Origin: Tritrichomonas musculus
Taxonomy: Eukaryota; Parabasalia; Tritrichomonadida; Tritrichomonadidae
Length of the DNA stretch: 64,000 nt
Direction of reading: 5' to 3'
NCBI GenBank assembly: GCA_039105265.1
Contig: JAPFFF010000017.1
Coordinates: forward strand, 2,728,001-2,792,000
Under the pieces are notes generated by a model that made no database searches, was not told where the DNA came from, and was given only the letters and a program-made list of their open reading frames with translations. Each line of letters begins with the position of its first letter. Within the stretch, counting starts at the first letter, position 1. A program made the position numbers and the translations under genes. This document shows, one piece after another, positions 33,661-41,850 of this stretch.

Positions 33661-34725
33661 ATGACCGTCATTCAAACAAATCAAAACAATGAAAGCTCTT
33701 CAGTTGTTGAGACCTCATCAGTCAAATCATTCAATCCAAATCAACTAATGATTGAACAAGCAAACAGACTTCTTAATTTGTTCCTCAGTGATAAACAAAT
33801 CAGAAATAATATTTTGTCAAAATCTGCAAAAGAAGACATTGAAAGGCTGTTTGATTTGATTGAAGGTAATCGTTCAAAGTATGTGTTAAAGATTCCACGA
33901 TACAGTGATTTAATGGATAATGTATTTAACGCATTCAAAGCCATACCAGCCATCAATGACCTTCATTCATCAAAACCAGTGATTCCGGTCTTTGAAGAAA
34001 TAAAGAAAGAACATACAGACAATGTTGAGATAAAGAAATTCATCAGAAAATGTAACTTTGAATTCATGGGTTATCATTGCAATCATTCAACAATAGATGA
34101 AAAGTGCGATAAGATATATAAAAACATTACTGACGTATATAAAAGCGCTGAGTACGGGGTTTACAAAAGATTTGTATCAAAATGTGTATCAATCATGAGA
34201 TGTATTTGCATTAACGATGATGCTGAGAGTTATGTTATGACTGAAGAAGATAAGGAAATGATGAGATGCGGATGTTATACGCCGCCAGACACATATGAGG
34301 TTTGGATGCTACGAATCGACCCGTCATTGATTCAAGACGTCATTGATAACATTATTCAATTGAACGGAAAGATAGCTGAATGTAATTCAAAATCAGTCAA
34401 AACATGTTCAAAATGTGAAGCCATTAAACGAAAGTATGAATATTGTGTTCGCGAGCTACAAGATATGAGAGATGATTTGAAAGAACAAACAAAAGCTGAT
34501 GAAGAATACAAAGAACAACCAGCTGAGAACAAATATAATATTGATTCATTTATGACAAAGAACTACCCGACCATGGAGCGATTCACACTATCTGACGTCC
34601 AAAAGAAGTATAAAACATCATTCGGATTGTTTGTGAAGCAAGATGAACTGGCATCAATGATTGAAAAAACAGGTAGATTCAATATAACGTCGTCAAAGAA
34701 CGTCAAATATGTTAACAGAAAGTGA
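33661..34725 (+). CDS. Cys-rich protein of unknown role, 354 aa (B)
   Basis: Present in B and C, absent from A. Helical N-terminal half; Cys/His-rich centre (CNFEFMGYHCNHS, CVSIMRCICIND, MMRCGC, CSKCEAIKRKYEYC) that could bind metal; charged helix (ELQDMRDDLKEQTKADEEYKEQ); C-terminal domain (FTLSDVQKKYKTSFGLFVKQDELASMI) resembling a small DNA- or protein-binding fold. Bracketed by near-perfect inverted repeats of about 45 bp. Family not recognised. Confidence 0.65.
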   Translation: MTVIQTNQNNESSSVVETSSVKSFNPNQLMIEQANRLLNLFLSDKQIRNNILSKSAKEDIERLFDLIEGNRSKYVLKIPRYSDLMDNVFNAFKAIPAINDLHSSKPVIPVFEEIKKEHTDNVEIKKFIRKCNFEFMGYHCNHSTIDEKCDKIYKNITDVYKSAEYGVYKRFVSKCVSIMRCICINDDAESYVMTEEDKEMMRCGCYTPPDTYEVWMLRIDPSLIQDVIDNIIQLNGKIAECNSKSVKTCSKCEAIKRKYEYCVRELQDMRDDLKEQTKADEEYKEQPAENKYNIDSFMTKNYPTMERFTLSDVQKKYKTSFGLFVKQDELASMIEKTGRFNITSSKNVKYVNRK

Positions 34726-34767
34726 AAATGAAAAGGGATATAAAAAGAGATATTTTTAACCTTCAAT
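34725..34767. repeat. Right inverted repeat flanking B 354-aa gene
   Basis: Reverse complement of 33591-33640 with a 7-bp gap. It begins right at the gene end and could act as a 3' stem-loop or mark a cassette end. Confidence 0.8.
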
Positions 34768-34780
34768 CGAAATCGAAATA

Positions 34781-34855
34781 ATGACCTGTATTTTAGGGAT
34801 CAGTCATCAAAATCATTCAATGATTATTATTATTTTTAGTGTTTCAATCGAATGA
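34781..34855 (+). CDS. Micro-ORF MTCILGISHQ, 24 codons (B)
   Basis: Starts directly after the dispersed repeat. Relatives begin MTYILGISHQ at 40744, 55822 and 61761, all after the same inverted repeat tail. Could be a leader, remnant or tiny protein. Confidence 0.3.
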   Translation: MTCILGISHQNHSMIIIIFSVSIE

Positions 34856-34894
34856 AACCAATGATAACAAAAATAAAACATATTTATGCATCAT

Positions 34895-35542
34895 TTAAAT
34901 CAAATCATGTTGATGTTTAAATCGATTGATATATACACCGACTGGTTTATTTTCAACATCACGAAGTAAAACAAATTCATTACCTGATTTATTTGTATTG
35001 ATATGAAGAATTTTATAAATATTATCAGTAATCTTTGCATAAAAAATGTCTTCATTATTAGTATCATCAAAGTAATAATAATACTTGTTTTCTTCAAACT
35101 CTCTTCTTTCTGTCTTTGTTTCATAGAAATCAATAATCATAGCTTCATCAGGTATATCATCAACAAACTCATATTGAATACTTAGATGTGATGATTTATT
35201 TTGTTGATTTTCTGTCGGTGAAACCCATCGAAGATTTGATAAATGATAATCACTCCTATCATGACTGATATGATCGACTTGAGTTTTATGTTCAGGGTCA
35301 TCATTAGTTATAAATTGCTTTGCTACAAGAATATGTTTATAATATATTTTGTTATTTAGGCTTACACACGGATAAACATTTTGTCTGTATTCACCTTCAG
35401 CTAATATTCGTCCTGTTTTCTTCTTTCTGATGTTATAAGGGAAAGTTGTTTGAATTTCATAATCATTTTCAAATCCTTTTAATGGTTCAAATTTGGCTTC
35501 ATTTTCAGTTTCAATTTGTGCTTGTTCAGTTGGTTGACTCAT
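34895..35542 (-). CDS. HNH endonuclease, 215 aa (B)
   Basis: Homing-type nuclease. The N-terminal part EGEYRQNVYPCVSLNNKIYYKHILVAKQFI, then HKTQVDHISHDRSDYHLSNLRWVSPTENQQNK, resembles NUMOD4/HNH_3 phage endonucleases (conserved DH..., N-L, and N). The C-terminal 90 residues are family-specific (DDIPDEAMIIDFYETK...). It is encoded next to PolB on the same strand in B and C, missing in A. A TTTATTTTTG box lies six bases upstream. It may act as a selfish gene, or in replication or competition between elements. Confidence 0.85.
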   Translation of the reverse strand: MSQPTEQAQIETENEAKFEPLKGFENDYEIQTTFPYNIRKKKTGRILAEGEYRQNVYPCVSLNNKIYYKHILVAKQFITNDDPEHKTQVDHISHDRSDYHLSNLRWVSPTENQQNKSSHLSIQYEFVDDIPDEAMIIDFYETKTERREFEENKYYYYFDDTNNEDIFYAKITDNIYKILHINTNKSGNEFVLLRDVENKPVGVYINRFKHQHDLI

Positions 35543-35548
35543 TTATAA

Positions 35549-35558
35549 CAAAAATAAA
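35549..35558 (-). promoter_or_regulatory. TTTATTTTTG promoter-like motif, B HNH gene
   Basis: Reverse-strand exact motif six bases before the start at 35542. Confidence 0.5.
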
Positions 35559-35598
35559 AAAAAATGATTTTTTAAAATAAAATCATCAAATTAATTGT

Positions 35599-38500
35599 TT
35601 AATGGTTTTCAATGAAATAGCTTGATGCATTCATTCCGTAAATGTAGGGACAACAACACTGATTCGATAACACTAACATTTTTGAATGTGCTGCTGTTAA
35701 AGCATTTTTGATAACAGTTATTTTACTCATCAGTTGTGAATTTAATTGAAGGTTTATATTCTTTCCTTTCATTACTGATTGCTTATCAATGACATTTTTG
35801 TAATCACTTGATTTGATGTTGTTCTTCTTCAATGATATACCTTTGAGCTTTAATGAAATTGTTTTGTCATCACTCCAAATCGTATAACATTTAGCGCATA
35901 AAGCAACCTGACTTGCTCCGAACTTTTCTACACAACAACCGAGAATCTTTTTCTCATCATATACATCATTGATTGCAGGGTTTGGCATAAAGCTATAAAT
36001 GTGTTTATCATAAAATGTTTTGTCTTTGATGACGTAATCAAACAACTGGTCTAACGGAACATTCATATTTCCTGCAATTGACATGTACAGGCTGTCTGTA
36101 TCGACCGAGTTAAAATGAATCTTATTCATGTCAATACATTTGTAAAGAAAGTCATAAAGGAAAGTCAAATACCAGTATTTCGCATTGTCTAATGTCCAGA
36201 ATGATTCCTGAAGACATGTATTACATTTGAATGAATGAGGTTGTGATTGTATCAAATAACAATCATTTGACAATTTACAACCATTGCGATAAGTATCGGA
36301 TGCAATCAATTGAAAGGCTTTATTTTTATCAACAATTCTGACTTTGTTGAAGTTCTCTGAATTCATTCCGTCATAACCGTAAGATCCGTTCATGCTAATC
36401 TTATAGAACTTTTCGTTACAAACTTCGTTTGCAAGGCTGCCGTTAGCAGCTTTTCCTGACAATATATCTTGACGCTTCTTCATAAACTCGCAAACAAATT
36501 GATTAAAACCGTCATGAGCTTCATATAAACTTAAGCTCTTAATGTCATCAATGATAAGTCCGTGATCAATTAAAAACCATAAATAATAATTCGAGAACGT
36601 CATAAAAGTTCCGCATGTATCAAGCAACATTGTCAGCTTTCTTGTTTCTTTATCGACTGAATTCAGTTTATTGTCTTTCATGTATTTGTACATATAACTT
36701 CCTATCGTTTGTTCATCATTCATTATATTGATGTTTCTAAACACAGGAGGGAAATTAATCAAATCATTAATTTTATTTTTCGGACATCTCAATTTGACTT
36801 CAGCTTTGAATATAAACTCAGGGTTTGCATCAAATCGCTTCTTTGATTGAATGATATTCATTGCAGTATTAAGAACCTTTTCATTCTTGTTTCCATCTTC
36901 ATCATAAACATCAAATCGTTTTATAAATGAACCAGGCATGTACATGATTCCTCCGTGATAAGGATTAAATGAATGTTTTACTGAACTGAATGATGAAGGA
37001 TACAATGAATTGAAATCAATTCCCGCTACATGTGAGACTATGTTTGAAGTGTCATAGCTAATGATTCTGTCATTAACGACATCATATTTGAGTTTATTGA
37101 TTAATGTTTGACCTCTAATGTTCACTCGATGAAGTACATTTGATAATCCTCCCGTTATGTTCTCTCTCAAGTTGTAGTATTCTTTTTCATCAGTTATGAG
37201 TGTAGGGAGGTGATGGAGCTTGCAGAATTTCTTCAATTGTATTTTGGTTCTTGTTATCTTATCATCATCTCTTTGTCTCAAACGATTACATTCAGCACAA
37301 GCAAGTAAACAGTTATCAATCTGATGTCCTTTGTTGTTATCTATTCTGTCAAGTGTCGGTTTGTTGTTGTAAGTAAAGTGTTCACCACATAAATGACATT
37401 TACCTGTTTCATTTGATTCATACAATTTCATGAATGCTTCGAAATCCTTTTCACTAACACATTTTGAAATATCTCGTTGATTTTGGTTCGTTTGAAGCGA
37501 TGAATCGCCTTTTTGTGAGCAAAAATTATGTTTCATGTCTTGCTTTCGATAATTATCACATTTATTTAACCACCATTTCATTGTTGGCTTAAATGTATTC
37601 ATCTTGTTTATGGTTTCATAGTCGTTCTTCGGGTTGAAATCTTTGTAAGCAAGAGCATATTTGATACATGAAGCATTCTTTGATAACGAAAGATTGCTAA
37701 TCAAATCAACTTTATATTCAGCATTCATTTGAATAAGGTTGTCAATAGGTTTAATCATCATTTCAACATCATTGTCATTGTATGATAACAAATAATCCCA
37801 ACGTGTTGCAAACCTCTTTGAATCAATCAAATACTCTTCATAATCAGCTTTTGTTAATGGATTCTTTTGATTGAGATAACTGTAGAAGTCTTCATATTTG
37901 AATGGTTCACTCTTTGATAACACTTCATTATAATTATCACTGTTGATTGCTTCATAAGGAAAGACACCTTTCGAACTGTTAGATATACCTCCGAAATCGA
38001 TTCCAAACTGTTTGAGTGTTCCTCCGGCAACAAATGCTTGTGCGTCAATGAATCGTAATCGAATAGGGTACTTTGATGATTTCAATATGAATTGTTTCAG
38101 TGATGTAGCTGTTCCAATCATTCCGCTATCGATAGACCAATGATTTTTAATCAATTGCTCTTTGAATAAGTTTGAATCAAATCGTGATGAATTAAAACCG
38201 AACACTGTTATCGTTTTCAATGATGTATCTATTTTATTGAGTTCTTCTTCCGATTTATCTTTAATGAATGATTTTAAATGATTCAATTTATCAGCATACA
38301 CATCACAGCCAACAACAAATAACCAGTCAATCCAATTAGCTATGAATTCATTTGTTCGTATATCAAAGTTCTTTGTTATCAAACCTTTATCAAGTTTCAC
38401 ACATGATGAAACACTCAAAGGAATCAATCGAGAATTGATAACTGATTTATCACTGACTTTCTTTTCAATCTTTTGCTCCATTGTTTCAAAATCATAAGTG

Positions 38501-40206
38501 ATATAATGCTTTGTTGGCTTCCATTCAAGTTCATATGAAAGACAATACAAATAAACAGGATTGTTTAAAATGTGTGGACAATATGGTAAAGCTTCTCGTG
38601 AAGGAATGAAATCCTTTTTGAATTTACCTCCTAGCTTCTCACATTTATCTACATGTCTGTTGAATCTATCCATGTGTTCATGTCCTTTATGAATGTATGA
38701 ACCACATTGCGGGCATATATGAATGTTTGTTAATGCTTCAGCATCAATGATGTACATGATGTGAAGTATCTTATCCTTTGAATACAACAGAGCTGAAAAC
38801 GTTTTGTTTGATTCGTCTGTGTTATGCCATTGGTCTTGTAAATCGAAAAAGCCTTTTTTATCTGTTTCAGTTTGGTTGTATTCATAGATGTTGACATTAA
38901 TGTTATGCTTCTTCGCTGATTCTTTCATTTCTTCAATCGTGATACCTTTGAATGAGTTTATTAATTGTTTTGCTGCTTTTGTAGGTTTCTTTGTATAACT
39001 CAAACCGTGTTCATCACATAATATTTTCTTTGCTGCTGCTGTTCTGTTGGAGATTGTGAACGGTCTTTTCATTAATTCTTTATTCAAACAGCAAGCAAGG
39101 AAACGATACCAACACAAACAATCATCAACGTTATCAATAATGATATATTTATTTTTAATGAATTCTTTTGGTAAATCATCAATCTTTCCTGTTATCTTAA
39201 CAACTCGTGAGATTGTAAATGAAACACTCCAAACGATACATAATTTGATGTTTGAAGCAGTGGTTTCATATTCATGTATTTTTGATTCAACATACAGTTT
39301 AACTTTATCAATATCTTTATTCTCTCTGACTATTATCGGAATTGATGATTTATAGTTTTTCCATTTGATTTCACTTGCTTCATATGTATATCTTTCACTT
39401 TCATTCTTTGGCGGAATCTCAAATATGCCTGTCAATTGAAAATATATTTTGAACGGTTTCACTTCTTGTTTAAATACAGTTTCAGTCAAATATTCATTAA
39501 TGCTTTCAATTGATGATACACCGTTTTTGTAATATATTTTAATCGGTTCTTTACTGTCTTCATCTAATCGTTCAACCTTTTCACTATCGTTCGGGAACTG
39601 ATCAATAAAATGACTGCAAGCTTCTACTGCTTCATCAAAGTTCTCAGGTTCATTGATTATGAAATATGAATTATGTTTTGAATGAACACCTTTATAGCTA
39701 AACTTTTTGAGATATTCAATTAATTCAGCATTTTCATTGTTAAATCGAATGTCTTCATATCGTTGAGGCTGTTTGTTTGTCTTTGGCGGTAATGGTCTTA
39801 ATAATATATTTTCAGATTTAATTAATTGAAGGGCTTTGTTTAGAGCATCATGAGCTATTTTAATATTGGCCTCGATTTGTTTTTGTTTTAGTTTTTGTTC
39901 ATCATTTTGTTCTTCTTCTTCAAATTGTTCCTCTTCCTCCTCCTCTTCTTCTGGTTCTTCTGCTTCTCTTTTCATTCTGTTGACGAAAGCTAATATTGTT
40001 GTATCATTGATTCTATCACCTTCATGTTCTCTAAAACCGAATGAAGTTAGATAGTTTTCTAAGATTGACTTGAAATGTTTAACATCATAGTCAGAAGGTT
40101 TAGATGTTGATAAGCGAGGTTTTAATTGAAGTTCATTATTGATATACCTGATTTGTTCAATAACAAATGATTTGGTATCTTTTTGATAGTAATAACGAGA
40201 ACTCAT
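35599..40206 (-). CDS. polB: Protein-primed DNA polymerase B, 1535 aa (B)
   Basis: Domains in order: acidic N-terminal region with a Glu-rich run (about residues 80-100); OTU-like segment VDDCLCWYRFLACCL (near 365) ending with HIMYI (near 485); Cys/His motif CPQCGSY (near 502); exonuclease I YDFET (near 570), II FNSSRFDSN (near 672), III YNDNDVE (near 807); HNH domain CHLCGEHF ... DRIDNNKGH ... CAECNRLR (932-975); polymerase A DFNSLYPS (near 1066), B KISMNGSYGYDG (near 1275), C DTDSLY (near 1370). It has several short in-frame inserts with hairpin sequence that C and A lack. Divergent from the 135-aa gene. Confidence 0.95.
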   Translation of the reverse strand: MSSRYYYQKDTKSFVIEQIRYINNELQLKPRLSTSKPSDYDVKHFKSILENYLTSFGFREHEGDRINDTTILAFVNRMKREAEEPEEEEEEEEQFEEEEQNDEQKLKQKQIEANIKIAHDALNKALQLIKSENILLRPLPPKTNKQPQRYEDIRFNNENAELIEYLKKFSYKGVHSKHNSYFIINEPENFDEAVEACSHFIDQFPNDSEKVERLDEDSKEPIKIYYKNGVSSIESINEYLTETVFKQEVKPFKIYFQLTGIFEIPPKNESERYTYEASEIKWKNYKSSIPIIVRENKDIDKVKLYVESKIHEYETTASNIKLCIVWSVSFTISRVVKITGKIDDLPKEFIKNKYIIIDNVDDCLCWYRFLACCLNKELMKRPFTISNRTAAAKKILCDEHGLSYTKKPTKAAKQLINSFKGITIEEMKESAKKHNINVNIYEYNQTETDKKGFFDLQDQWHNTDESNKTFSALLYSKDKILHIMYIIDAEALTNIHICPQCGSYIHKGHEHMDRFNRHVDKCEKLGGKFKKDFIPSREALPYCPHILNNPVYLYCLSYELEWKPTKHYITYDFETMEQKIEKKVSDKSVINSRLIPLSVSSCVKLDKGLITKNFDIRTNEFIANWIDWLFVVGCDVYADKLNHLKSFIKDKSEEELNKIDTSLKTITVFGFNSSRFDSNLFKEQLIKNHWSIDSGMIGTATSLKQFILKSSKYPIRLRFIDAQAFVAGGTLKQFGIDFGGISNSSKGVFPYEAINSDNYNEVLSKSEPFKYEDFYSYLNQKNPLTKADYEEYLIDSKRFATRWDYLLSYNDNDVEMMIKPIDNLIQMNAEYKVDLISNLSLSKNASCIKYALAYKDFNPKNDYETINKMNTFKPTMKWWLNKCDNYRKQDMKHNFCSQKGDSSLQTNQNQRDISKCVSEKDFEAFMKLYESNETGKCHLCGEHFTYNNKPTLDRIDNNKGHQIDNCLLACAECNRLRQRDDDKITRTKIQLKKFCKLHHLPTLITDEKEYYNLRENITGGLSNVLHRVNIRGQTLINKLKYDVVNDRIISYDTSNIVSHVAGIDFNSLYPSSFSSVKHSFNPYHGGIMYMPGSFIKRFDVYDEDGNKNEKVLNTAMNIIQSKKRFDANPEFIFKAEVKLRCPKNKINDLINFPPVFRNINIMNDEQTIGSYMYKYMKDNKLNSVDKETRKLTMLLDTCGTFMTFSNYYLWFLIDHGLIIDDIKSLSLYEAHDGFNQFVCEFMKKRQDILSGKAANGSLANEVCNEKFYKISMNGSYGYDGMNSENFNKVRIVDKNKAFQLIASDTYRNGCKLSNDCYLIQSQPHSFKCNTCLQESFWTLDNAKYWYLTFLYDFLYKCIDMNKIHFNSVDTDSLYMSIAGNMNVPLDQLFDYVIKDKTFYDKHIYSFMPNPAINDVYDEKKILGCCVEKFGASQVALCAKCYTIWSDDKTISLKLKGISLKKNNIKSSDYKNVIDKQSVMKGKNINLQLNSQLMSKITVIKNALTAAHSKMLVLSNQCCCPYIYGMNASSYFIENH
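36419..36450. repeat. Hairpin-pair mini-insert in B PolB (1)
   Basis: CAAAC-TTC-GTTTG followed by GCTGC-CGTTA-GCAGC, both perfect stems. It adds in-frame residues between SGK and NEKFYK, where C and A have a shorter linker. GC-richer than its surroundings. Confidence 0.65.
37497..37525. repeat. Hairpin-pair mini-insert in B PolB (2)
   Basis: GCGA-TGAA-TCGC followed by TTTTTG-TGAG-CAAAAA. About 30 bp, in frame, just upstream of the HNH domain in protein order. Absent from the matching places in D (near 570) and C (near 58550). Confidence 0.7.
38832..38850. repeat. Possible single-hairpin insert in B PolB (3)
   Basis: AAAAA-GCC-TTTTT stem. B is four residues longer than C here (before DLQDQW). 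Weaker case than the two-stem inserts. Confidence 0.4.
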
Positions 40207-40299
40207 TTATGATATAATTAAAAAATCAAATTATTTGAATTTTGAAAAAATGTTAAATCAAAAAATAAAAAAATAATTAGAGTTTTTTATTTCATTGAA

Positions 40300-40707
40300 A
40301 TGTCTGAGTTAAGAGAAATAATAAAACACATTGAAGAAATACATCATTTGTTAACAATATTAATTGCTAAATCAGATGATAATGAAGGTTCATTTGACAA
40401 TGACAATAATGATTCATCAGATGAAGAGAATCAAATAAAAGATGATAAACCAAAACGAGCTTTATTCAATTCATCAAAGTTCTTGAACGCTCATGACCGT
40501 GAATTAGTTATACAGTTCCTTGATGATGAACGAATGAAAGAAATAATGAAACTACCACAACATAAACAAGCATCATTTGCAAAACAATTGATTCAAAAGC
40601 ATTTAAATATAAATATAACATCATACATGATTAACAGGATTCTCACATTCAAAAGGCAAAAGACGCATGACAATGAAGATGACAATGATAATAAAAAGAG
40701 CTATTAA
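40300..40707 (+). CDS. Conserved protein next to PolB, 135 aa (B)
   Basis: Helical N-terminus (REIIKHIEEIHHLLTILIAK), acidic linker, then the core shared with A: ALFNSSKFLNAHDRELVIQFL, KLPQHKQASFAKQLIQKHLNINITSYMINRIL. The core looks like a small helical bundle. Divergent from PolB with 93 bp between starts. A replication accessory is a guess from position. Confidence 0.7.
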   Translation: MSELREIIKHIEEIHHLLTILIAKSDDNEGSFDNDNNDSSDEENQIKDDKPKRALFNSSKFLNAHDRELVIQFLDDERMKEIMKLPQHKQASFAKQLIQKHLNINITSYMINRILTFKRQKTHDNEDDNDNKKSY

Positions 40708-40730
40708 AAGGGGTAATTTTAACCTTCAAT
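40690..40730. repeat. Dispersed repeat, inverted short form, B
   Basis: Ends TTTTAACCTTCAAT, the reverse complement of the unit start, and overlaps the 3' end of the 135-aa gene. Matches the unit after the capsid gene (25583) in opposite orientation. Confidence 0.65.
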
Positions 40731-40743
40731 TGAAATCAAATAA

Positions 40744-40785
40744 ATGACTTATATTTTAGGTATCAGTCATCAAAAATCATTTTGA
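40744..40785 (+). CDS. Micro-ORF MTYILGISHQKSF (B)
   Basis: 13-residue frame after the dispersed repeat; same opening as at 34781, 55822 and 61761. Too short to judge alone. Confidence 0.25.
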   Translation: MTYILGISHQKSF

Positions 40786-40788
40786 AGT

Positions 40789-40798
40789 TTTATTTTTG
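40789..40798 (+). promoter_or_regulatory. TTTATTTTTG promoter-like motif, B 81-aa gene
   Basis: Exact motif six bases before the ATG at 40805. Confidence 0.5.
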
Positions 40799-40804
40799 GT
40801 TTAA

Positions 40805-41050
40805 ATGAATAGTGCCATTAATGGTTTGAGTTGTGATACATCATCTTTACACGCTCAGTTTAGAAGGGTAAAGGATAAGATATTTGATAAATGTATGAAT
40901 TCTGAAGATGACGCATTAAACGGAACTTTTGATAAGATGATTCACATACTGTCGATATATAAACAGCTATTTAATGATATTGAATCAATTAAGATACAAT
41001 TAAGAACCATTGATGAACGTATTAAATCAGCTGAACAAATGACTTTATAA
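40805..41050 (+). CDS. Small coiled-coil protein, 81 aa (B)
   Basis: MNSAINGLSCDTSSLHAQFRR start, then a helical remainder (FDKMIHILSIYKQLFNDIESI, IQLRTIDERIKSAEQ). Identical apart from silent changes in C (61823). No counterpart seen in A. Function unknown. Confidence 0.6.
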   Translation: MNSAINGLSCDTSSLHAQFRRVKDKIFDKCMNSEDDALNGTFDKMIHILSIYKQLFNDIESIKIQLRTIDERIKSAEQMTL

Positions 41051-41083
41051 ATGAATCATTGAATGGCTCATCATTAATGTTGT

Positions 41084-41093
41084 TTTATTTTTA
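41084..41093 (+). promoter_or_regulatory. TTTATTTTTA promoter-like motif, B 189-aa gene
   Basis: Variant box 21 bases before the ATG at 41115. Confidence 0.35.
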
Positions 41094-41114
41094 CCTAAAA
41101 CGAATAACTTAAAT

Positions 41115-41684
41115 ATGAATAAAGCACGTATTCTATCATCAGAAAACGATGCATCAGTTAAGCAGGAACAATCAACCAGTATTAATATAAACATCAAACC
41201 AAAGCAACCACAACCAGTTGAATATCCATCAGTTCAACCATTACCACAAACATCTCAAGCCACAAATTTTACTATACCTCAGATGAGTGGAGTATATCAA
41301 TCACAGCTTCCAACAAACAACGTTTCACTAGAAAGAGGTATAAGTGATATAGGTGCTGATATAACAGAACTTGAAGCCAGAAACAAATTCCTTGAGATAT
41401 TGTTATCAATCTATGAAACAAATCCGATAAAAGTCAATGATTTATTGATTTGTCATTCAAATACATTAATGGAACTCATCAAATTACTAACACAAGCAGA
41501 TAAAGTTGAATTGATTGTCAATGATGATTGTGCGTGTAATGGTTGTGTTTCTCGTTCCAAATATCTTTTGATTGATAGGATATTGGTGTACAAAAATAAT
41601 GAATCAAATGACTTGAAATACAAATATAATAGCATTTATACCGAACTCATTAGACACAACATTTCATTAAAAACATGTATTTAA
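41115..41684 (+). CDS. Conserved protein with Pro/Gln-rich linker, 189 aa (B)
   Basis: Same build as the A 210-aa protein: MNKARILSSENDASVKQEQ, a Pro/Gln linker, and the C-terminal KFLEILLSIYETNPIKVNDLLICHSNTLMELIKLL with the CACNGCVSRSKY cluster. The identical first residues across distant families suggest a functional N-terminal signal. Followed by the membrane-protein gene after 10 bp. Confidence 0.7.
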   Translation: MNKARILSSENDASVKQEQSTSININIKPKQPQPVEYPSVQPLPQTSQATNFTIPQMSGVYQSQLPTNNVSLERGISDIGADITELEARNKFLEILLSIYETNPIKVNDLLICHSNTLMELIKLLTQADKVELIVNDDCACNGCVSRSKYLLIDRILVYKNNESNDLKYKYNSIYTELIRHNISLKTCI

Positions 41685-41694
41685 AAACTAATAA

Positions 41695-41826
41695 ATGATA
41701 TATGAAATATTAGTTGTTTCATTATTAACAGGTTTATTTTTAGTGAAGATTGTTGAAGTATCATTAATGATGCCTGACAAAGAACCAGAACTCAGTGAAG
41801 AGATAAGAACAAAAATGTATTCATGA
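41695..41826 (+). CDS. Single-pass membrane protein, 43 aa (B)
   Basis: Hydrophobic segment at residues 3-25 (YEILVVSLLTGLFLVKIVEV), then the acidic tail KEPELSEEIRTKMYS. Homologous in layout and tail to A (20975). Ends 24 bp before the ATPase start. Confidence 0.65.
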   Translation: MIYEILVVSLLTGLFLVKIVEVSLMMPDKEPELSEEIRTKMYS

Positions 41827-41850
41827 AGAGCTTTAACGAAAACTAAAGAA

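Noticed and set aside
39866-40054. Ser/Cys-rich forward frame
   Set aside because: Antisense shadow of the Glu-rich part of B PolB; the same at 60878 in C.
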